64,000 bases of DNA. It comes from Seonamhaeicola sp. ML3 (GTDB lineage: Bacteria; Bacteroidota; Bacteroidia; Flavobacteriales; Flavobacteriaceae). Location: positions 2,170,001-2,234,000 of the forward strand of contig NZ_CP096884.1 of the NCBI RefSeq assembly GCF_023273855.1. The letters are read 5' to 3'. The notes beneath the pieces are model-generated. The model searched no databases. It was not told the DNA's origin and saw only the letters and a list, made by a program, of their open reading frames with translations. The stretch's first letter is position 1. Each line of letters begins with the position of its first letter. Positions 58,747 to 64,000 of the stretch are shown here, in pieces. Position numbers and translations under genes: made by a program.

Positions 58747-61143
58747 ATGAAACAAAAACTTTTTACCATAAGCTACTTACTGCTGTTGTTTTCAACACTA
58801 AGTATAGCGCAGACAAATTCTAAAATTTACAAAGAAGGGTGGAATGATTTGAACAAAAATGGGAAAATGGATGTCTACGAAAATCCGAATGCACCTATAG
58901 ATAAACGTGTAGAAGACTTATTGTCTCAAATGACATTAGATGAAAAAACCTGTCAGTTCGGAACTATTTATGGGTACAAAAGAGTCATTAAAGACATACA
59001 TCCTACAGAAGATTGGAAAAAACGTATTTGGAAAGATGGTGCAGGTAACTTAGACGAGCACATGAATGGACGAGGAGGCATAAAGCCTTATCTCGGTTTT
59101 AAAGAACACGCTGAGTTAATGAATGAAATTCAAGCGTGGTTTTTAGAAGAAACACGGTTGGGGATTCCAGTTGATTTTACCTGTGAAGGTATTCGTGGTG
59201 TCGGGTATATCAATGCATCTAATTTCCCAAATCAAACGGGAATTGGTGCCACTTGGGATTTGGATTTGGTAAGACGAGTGGGCGAGGTAACAGGAAAAGA
59301 AGGTAAAGCTGTAGGGTATACCAATGTGTATTCTCCAATACTAGATGTAAGTAGAGACCCAAGATGGGGACGCGCTGTAGAGTGCTATGGAGAAGATCCC
59401 TTTTTAGTGGGCGAGATGGGAAAAGCCCAAGTGAATGGTATTCAGTCGGCAGGAATGGCTGCAACAGCAAAGCACTTTGCGGCTTATAGCGCACCTGCTG
59501 GTGGGCGTGATGGTCGCTGCCGTACCGATCCACAAGTGCCTTTTCGTGACATGCACGAATTGTTGCTCGCCCCTTTCCGCAAGGTGTTCACTGAAACCGA
59601 TATAATGGGAACCATGAGCTCATTGAATAGTTATGATGGAGTTCCGGTTACAGGAAGTCATTATTTTTTAACCGAACTGTTGAGAAATCAATACGGCTTT
59701 AAAGGGTATGTCGTATCCGATAGTGGAGCTGATTTCTGGATGTTCACCCGACATAAAACATCACCATCGGTGGTCGATGCTATTGCAACGGCCTACAATG
59801 CAGGACTTAATGTACGTACTGATTTTAAATCTATGGAAGATTTGGTACAACCCTTGCGTGATGCTTTAGAACAAGGTAAAGTAACAGAAGAGACTTTGAA
59901 TTCCAGAGTCTCAGACGTTTTAAGAGTAAAATTTAAACTCGGCCTTTTTGATACCCCTTTTGTGGATGCCGATAAAGCTAACGCAATCGTGCATAATGAA
60001 GAACACGAGGGGATAACCCTAGAAGCGGCTAGAAAAGCGATTGTTCTTGTTAAGAACGAAGACAAGGCTTTACCCTTGGATGCAAAACAAATAAAAACAT
60101 TATTGGTTACCGGGCCAAATGCCAATCATAAAGGGCCAATGATTAGTAAATATGGACCAGGCCAATCTAAAGTAATCACTCCTTTTAGAGGAATTAAGGC
60201 CTTTTTAGGAGATCAGGTAAATGTGTTGTATGCCGAAGGCTGTAAGCATATCGATGCGATGTTTCCCAAATCGGATGTAATGCCTACGGAGCCTAATGAA
60301 GAGGAATGGGCACAACTGAATGAAGCTAAAGAAAAAGCCAAGCAAGCCGATGCTATTGTAGTGGTGGTGGGCGATGATCATTTTACAACTGGCGAAGCGC
60401 ACTCAAGAACGTCGCTTAATTTACCTGGGCATCAACGCTTATTGATTCAGGAAATGGTAAAATCAGGTAAGCCTGTTACTGTAGTTCTTATGATTGGTCG
60501 AGCGGCTTCTATAAACTGGACCGATGAAAATGTTCCCGGAATAATTGTAAGTTGGTTTGGTGGCGAGAAAGTGGGACAGGCTGTTGTCGAAACCTTATTT
60601 GGTGATTATAACCCAGGAGGAAAATTACCTGTTACTTTTCCCCGCACCGTGGGACAATTACCTATGGCATTTCCTTACCGCGTTTTAGCTTGGGGCGGAC
60701 AAAGTAGAAAAAATGATCCTAACGGATGGGGACAAACGCGCTTAGTTGATCCGCTTTATCATTTTGGGCACGGCTTGAGTTATACCTCTTTTGAATATGA
60801 TGATTTGAACATAAGTCCTGAAAACCCTTCTGTTACTGATACCATAACCATTAGTTGTACTGTAAAAAACACAGGAAATCGTGATGGCGATGAGGTAGTA
60901 CAGTTATATCTTAGAGACCAAATTGCATCTGTGTCTCCGTTTGACCAATTGCTACGTGGTTTTGAACGCTTATCATTGAAAAAAGGAGCGTCTCGTAAGG
61001 TTACATTTACTATCAATCCTAAGCGCGATTTAGAAATGTTAGGATTAGATAATACTTGGATTGTTGAACCGGGAGTATTCAATGTTCATGTAGGGACTTC
61101 TTCCGCAGATATTAAACTCAAGGGAGCGTTTACCTTACGTTAA
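58747..61143 (+). CDS. GH3 beta-glycosidase, exported
   Basis: I chose the ATG at 58747, because it gives a clean signal peptide (MKQKLFTISYLLLLFSTLSIAQ, 798 residues in all); the upstream TTG at 58726 adds seven charged residues. Barrel domain with DVSRDPRWGRAVECYGEDPFLVGEMG, ATAKHFAAYSAPAGGRD and nucleophile Asp325 in GYVVSDSGADFWM; then the alpha/beta sandwich and a fibronectin-III-like end (EVVQLYLRDQIASVSPFDQLLRGFERL). The N-terminal DLNKNGKMDVYENP is a calcium-loop-like segment. It is not close to the GH3 at 10762-13023, so a different beta-linked sugar is likely. It lies 92 bp after the isomerase gene. Confidence 0.92.
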   Translation: MKQKLFTISYLLLLFSTLSIAQTNSKIYKEGWNDLNKNGKMDVYENPNAPIDKRVEDLLSQMTLDEKTCQFGTIYGYKRVIKDIHPTEDWKKRIWKDGAGNLDEHMNGRGGIKPYLGFKEHAELMNEIQAWFLEETRLGIPVDFTCEGIRGVGYINASNFPNQTGIGATWDLDLVRRVGEVTGKEGKAVGYTNVYSPILDVSRDPRWGRAVECYGEDPFLVGEMGKAQVNGIQSAGMAATAKHFAAYSAPAGGRDGRCRTDPQVPFRDMHELLLAPFRKVFTETDIMGTMSSLNSYDGVPVTGSHYFLTELLRNQYGFKGYVVSDSGADFWMFTRHKTSPSVVDAIATAYNAGLNVRTDFKSMEDLVQPLRDALEQGKVTEETLNSRVSDVLRVKFKLGLFDTPFVDADKANAIVHNEEHEGITLEAARKAIVLVKNEDKALPLDAKQIKTLLVTGPNANHKGPMISKYGPGQSKVITPFRGIKAFLGDQVNVLYAEGCKHIDAMFPKSDVMPTEPNEEEWAQLNEAKEKAKQADAIVVVVGDDHFTTGEAHSRTSLNLPGHQRLLIQEMVKSGKPVTVVLMIGRAASINWTDENVPGIIVSWFGGEKVGQAVVETLFGDYNPGGKLPVTFPRTVGQLPMAFPYRVLAWGGQSRKNDPNGWGQTRLVDPLYHFGHGLSYTSFEYDDLNISPENPSVTDTITISCTVKNTGNRDGDEVVQLYLRDQIASVSPFDQLLRGFERLSLKKGASRKVTFTINPKRDLEMLGLDNTWIVEPGVFNVHVGTSSADIKLKGAFTLR

Positions 61144-61170
61144 AGTATTCTATACAAATGATTATAGTTG

Positions 61171-61248
61171 TTACTATGTCTTGATTGCAACTAGAATATT
61201 TGTGAATTAAATAAAGGCAAGAGCTTCATGGCGCAATAGACATAGTAA
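61171..61248. repeat. Separated 10-bp inverted repeat upstream of the last sulfatase
   Basis: TTACTATGTC (61171-61180) and GACATAGTAA (61239-61248) are perfect inverted copies 58 bp apart in the 133-bp gap between GH3 and the sulfatase. They could be a regulator site or a long-loop stem. No CAGGAYA module is seen here. Confidence 0.4.
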
Positions 61249-61276
61249 TATTTAAAAAAAAATAAAACATAACATA

Positions 61277-62707
61277 ATGAAAATTAAAAAAAACATACCA
61301 TTTTTTTGTGCGCTGTTTTCCTTGTTCCTAATAACAGGATGTCAAAAAAAACAAGTTAACCAAAAACCTAATGTGCTGCTCATTTGTGTGGATGACCTGC
61401 GTCCTGAATTGAAAAGCTTTGGAGCAGATTATATTCACTCGCCAAATATTGATGCTTTAGCCGCAGTAGGTGTTGCATTTCAAAATCATTATGTTAATGC
61501 TCCAAGTTGCGGGCCATCACGATATACTTTATTGACAGGTCATTACGGACCAGCTGGTAATAATGCACTTTTTCTTCGGGCAAAAAAAATGAATGAAGGC
61601 GCTGAAGAAATTGATAAAAGCATGCCCGAGTGGTTTAAAAGTAATGGTTACACGACGGTTTCTGTAGGTAAAGTATCACACCATCCTGGAGGTCGAGGAG
61701 GCAAAAATTGGAATGACAGCACAAAAATTGAAATGCCAAATGCTTGGGATAAACACCTAATGCCGGTAGCCGAATGGGAACATCCTCGTGGCATGATGCA
61801 CGGATTAGCCCATGGCGAGATTCGGGAGAAAGCAGGTAATATGGACGTTTTTCAATCCGTGGAAGGCGATGATTATACCTATCCAGATGGCGCAATTGCC
61901 GATGAAGCTTTAAAACAATTACGAGAGCTTACTAGTACAAACGAGAAACCGTTTTTTCTTGCCGTTGGTATTATCAAACCGCACCTGCCTTTTGGGGCGC
62001 CAAAATCTTACTATGATAATTATGAAGGTGTTGCGTTGCCAGAAATAAGCCATCCTGAAAGACCACATGGAAAAACCACATGGCACGGGTCTGGCGAGTT
62101 CAAGAAATACAATAGCTGGGGTAAAAATCCTAATAAAGATGCTGCTTTTGCTGACGATGTACGCCGTCATTATGCGGCATGTGTGAGTTATGCCGATGCC
62201 CAAGTAGGCAAAGTACTGGCAGAATTAATACGGACAGGAGCAGATAAGAATACGATTGTTATGTTGTGGGGAGACCACGGGTGGCACCTAGGAGAACATG
62301 CTATTTGGGGAAAACATAGTCTGTTCGAGGAGTCCTTACATGCACCTCTTATAATACATTATCCTGGCATGAAGAATAAAGGTGCTAACACCAATGCCAT
62401 TGTTGAAACAGTTGATATTTTTCCAACCTTATGTGATTTAGCGGGTATTGAAACGCCTAATTATGCGAAAGGGGAATCAGTTAAAGAGATTTTAGTAGAT
62501 CCTGATATGATTGGCCACACTGCGGTAGCATACACTAGTAAAGCTTCAACCATCAGAACATCAACGCACAGGATGACACTTCATAAAGATGGATTTGTGG
62601 AATTATATGATCATACCTCTGCAGAAAAAGAAACCAAGAATATTGCTGATGAAAACCCAGAATTAGTTGAGGAGTTAAAGAAAAAGTTAAATAACAAAAT
62701 GTATTGA
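61277..62707 (+). CDS. S1-family formylglycine sulfatase, lipoprotein (iduronate-2-sulfatase-like)
   Basis: 476 residues; lipobox ITGC with Cys22. [20 protein letters not shown] begins the fold, and the formylglycine motif is CGPSR with Cys78. [27 protein letters not shown] and [24 protein letters not shown] are close in style to iduronate-2-sulfatases (S1_7 type). Ulvan contains iduronate and rhamnose-3-sulfate; which sulfate is removed here is not known. It may be its own unit because of the 133-bp gap before it. The GH78 remnant follows after 107 bp. Confidence 0.92.
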   Translation: MKIKKNIPFFCALFSLFLITGCQKKQVNQKPNVLLICVDDLRPELKSFGADYIHSPNIDALAAVGVAFQNHYVNAPSCGPSRYTLLTGHYGPAGNNALFLRAKKMNEGAEEIDKSMPEWFKSNGYTTVSVGKVSHHPGGRGGKNWNDSTKIEMPNAWDKHLMPVAEWEHPRGMMHGLAHGEIREKAGNMDVFQSVEGDDYTYPDGAIADEALKQLRELTSTNEKPFFLAVGIIKPHLPFGAPKSYYDNYEGVALPEISHPERPHGKTTWHGSGEFKKYNSWGKNPNKDAAFADDVRRHYAACVSYADAQVGKVLAELIRTGADKNTIVMLWGDHGWHLGEHAIWGKHSLFEESLHAPLIIHYPGMKNKGANTNAIVETVDIFPTLCDLAGIETPNYAKGESVKEILVDPDMIGHTAVAYTSKASTIRTSTHRMTLHKDGFVELYDHTSAEKETKNIADENPELVEELKKKLNNKMY

Positions 62708-62814
62708 TTTTGTAAATAAACTTTTTACAAAGTATAGCATAGTAATTTATAACCTCTAGGAAATATTTTACTAAACTAAAGCTAGTGAATATCAATGTCA
62801 ATAAAGAAGTATCT

Positions 62815-63714
62815 ATGAATTCTTTAAATAAAGCTATAATATTCCTAATTATTTTAATAATACCCTGCGCTCTATTTTCGCAAATTATTCCTTACGATTT
62901 AAAATTGGAGTAAAGAGAAAATCCAGAAGGCTTAGATGTCAAAAAAACCGCGTTTTTTCTGGAAATTAAAATCAAACGAAGCTGGGCAGTATCAAAAAAG
63001 TTACCAATTGATTGTATCTACTTCAAAAGAATATATTAAAAAAAATATTGGTGATGTTTACAATTCTAAAAAAGTAAGAAGTGACGAAACTACACAAATA
63101 GTCTACAAGGGCAAGCCTTTGCAACCAGCAAGCGAGTATTACTGGAAAGTAAGGGTTTGGGATAAAAATAATATCCCAAGTTGGAGTAAAACCGTAACAT
63201 TTTCAACGGGTTTATTTTCGGTAACCGAATTTCAACTGCCAAGTTATTTTGGCGCACATTTAAACATGTTTGAACAGTACCATTTTTTTGATGACAAAAA
63301 ACACGATCCTGCACCACTTTTACGTAAAGGTTTCGATGTACAAAAAAGGTAAAACGTGCCAAGGCATACATAAGTGGTATTGGGTATTAAGAGTTTTACA
63401 TCAATAGTAAAAAGATAGGGAATTCCGTTTTAGATCCGGGTTGGACAGATTATAGAAAAACCATTTTATACGCCACACACTAATTACCAACGACGTAAAA
63501 AATGGCGCTAACGTAGCAGGAGTGATGTTAGGGCGTGGCTTTTACGGTATGATGGCTTACGACCACAGGGGATATTATAAAAAAATGGATGGATTGATTG
63601 GTCAGCCAAAATTAATGTGTCGTATAAAGGTAGACTATGAAGATGGCACTTCAAAAGACATTTAAGTGATTTAAGTTGGAAAGTTACAGGAGGGCCTGTG
63701 GTGTACGATGGTCC
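62815..63714 (+). pseudogene. Decayed GH78 alpha-L-rhamnosidase gene, truncated by a junction with an isomerase gene
   Basis: From ATG 62815 the frame encodes a signal peptide and PYDLKLE as in the intact GH78 at 26643-29390, then a stop (TAA 62911-62913, where the intact gene has TAT). An extra A in an A-run near 62940 shifts the frame into VKKPRFFWKLKS. A stretch is missing between FSTGLFS and FQLPS (about 63220). Another shift follows near 63350, a TAA replaces Tyr after SGIGY, and more shifts come near 63485 and 63660. Similarity to the intact gene continues through [11 protein letters not shown] and then stops at 63714. It is non-functional by any reading. It covers only the first third of a GH78. 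Confidence 0.88.
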
Positions 63715-64000
63715 AGCACATTTCGCTATTGCCGAAGGCAGAGTACAGCTAGTGCATTTACCCGTATATCACGGCAAACCAGGAAAAGGTTTATCCATCC
63801 AAATGACCGTACAACATGGTCCAGTGACGTTGTTATCGGTAGTAGAAGGTAAAGACGATGTATTTTTATTAGTCGCAGAAGGCGAATCGGTTGAAGGGCC
63901 AGTGCTTCATATTGGTAATACTAACAGTCGTTACCGTTTTTCTATTGGCGCACGAGCTTTTATGAACGAATGGTCTAAACAAGGTCCATCGCATCATTGT
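63705..64000 (+). pseudogene. Partial second copy of the fucose/arabinose isomerase-family gene, cut at its 5' end and by the window edge
   Basis: From 63705 the sequence aligns without gaps to 58278-58573 in the intact isomerase gene (296 bp). By hand I count about 28 differences, all but one of them silent (Pro to His in the VQLVPLP segment). The copy lacks the first about 344 codons and is joined to the GH78 remnant through shared bases ACGATGGTCC (63705-63714). The reading frame stays open to the window end. Its 3' end is not visible. Because its coding sense is preserved while the GH78 part is wrecked, it was probably an intact gene until fairly recently. Confidence 0.8.

Noticed and set aside
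62936-63352. A 138-residue rhamnosidase-like gene
   Set aside because: It is one open stretch of a GH78 remnant with stops and frameshifts on both sides.
1-64000. tRNA, rRNA, phage or transposase genes
   Set aside because: None was recognised anywhere in the window.

Overview
This is a polysaccharide utilization locus (PUL) from a low-GC Bacteroidota genome, almost certainly a marine Flavobacteriaceae. The evidence is a SusD-like gene end, SusE-like and other surface lipoproteins, a hybrid two-component sensor-regulator, type IX secretion (T9SS) C-terminal domains, Bacteroidota-style promoter boxes (TAnnTTTR), and dense packing of sulfatases with rhamnose-, xylose- and uronate-directed enzymes. 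A PL28-type ulvan lyase, a GH105, rhamnosidases (GH78 and GH106), GH3, GH43, GH2 and four S1 sulfatases strongly suggest that the substrate is ulvan, the sulfated rhamnose/uronate/xylose polysaccharide of green algae. The layout resembles the ulvan PUL described in Formosa agariphila. The substrate assignment is inferred from families.

Layout. 1-1613: end of a SusC/SusD operon with a SusE-like lipoprotein. 1614-1954: a 341-bp gap holding a terminator, two copies of an operator/promoter module and a possible small RNA. 1955-5473: sulfatase-GH78 fusion. 5602-7458: DUF5060-type glycosidase. 7622-14155: operon of surface lipoprotein, Gfo/Idh oxidoreductase, GH43, GH3 and GH105. 14277-16916: an unassigned GH67/GH20-like enzyme. 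17065-21114: hybrid two-component regulator. 21296-22072: T9SS-exported trefoil-like protein. 22255-29390: sulfatase, GH2, GH78. 29461-35181: divergent AraC regulator, sugar MFS transporter and a cytoplasmic DUF5107-TPR protein, followed by a GH59-like enzyme (35217-37535). 37613-44848: GH106, PL28 and a Tat-exported putative oligosaccharide dehydratase. 44857-45525: a gene broken by one stop codon. 45623-46498: second AraC regulator (minus strand). 46680-62707: GH78, sulfatase, GH78, GH78, fucose/arabinose-isomerase-like protein, GH3 and sulfatase. 62815-64000: a decayed GH78 joined to a second copy of the isomerase gene.

How it may work: the secreted lyase cuts ulvan at the surface, and SusC/D with accessory lipoproteins import the oligomers. 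Periplasmic sulfatases, the dehydratase/GH105 route, rhamnosidases, xylosidases and other hydrolases then strip them to monosaccharides. The MFS porter, isomerase and oxidoreductase would handle products in the cytoplasm.

The most striking non-coding signal is a repeated module: a direct repeat CAGGAYA-N3-CAGGAYR, 20 bp, then a TAnnTTTA-like -7 box. It occurs at eight places, seven just upstream of PUL genes and one upstream of the putative small RNA. It looks like the operator of the locus activator. Other notable items are a GH59-like enzyme carrying a GH78-type N-terminal domain, the sulfatase-GH78 fusion, the stand-alone trefoil T9SS protein, the one-stop pseudogene, and the chimeric pseudogene at the right edge.
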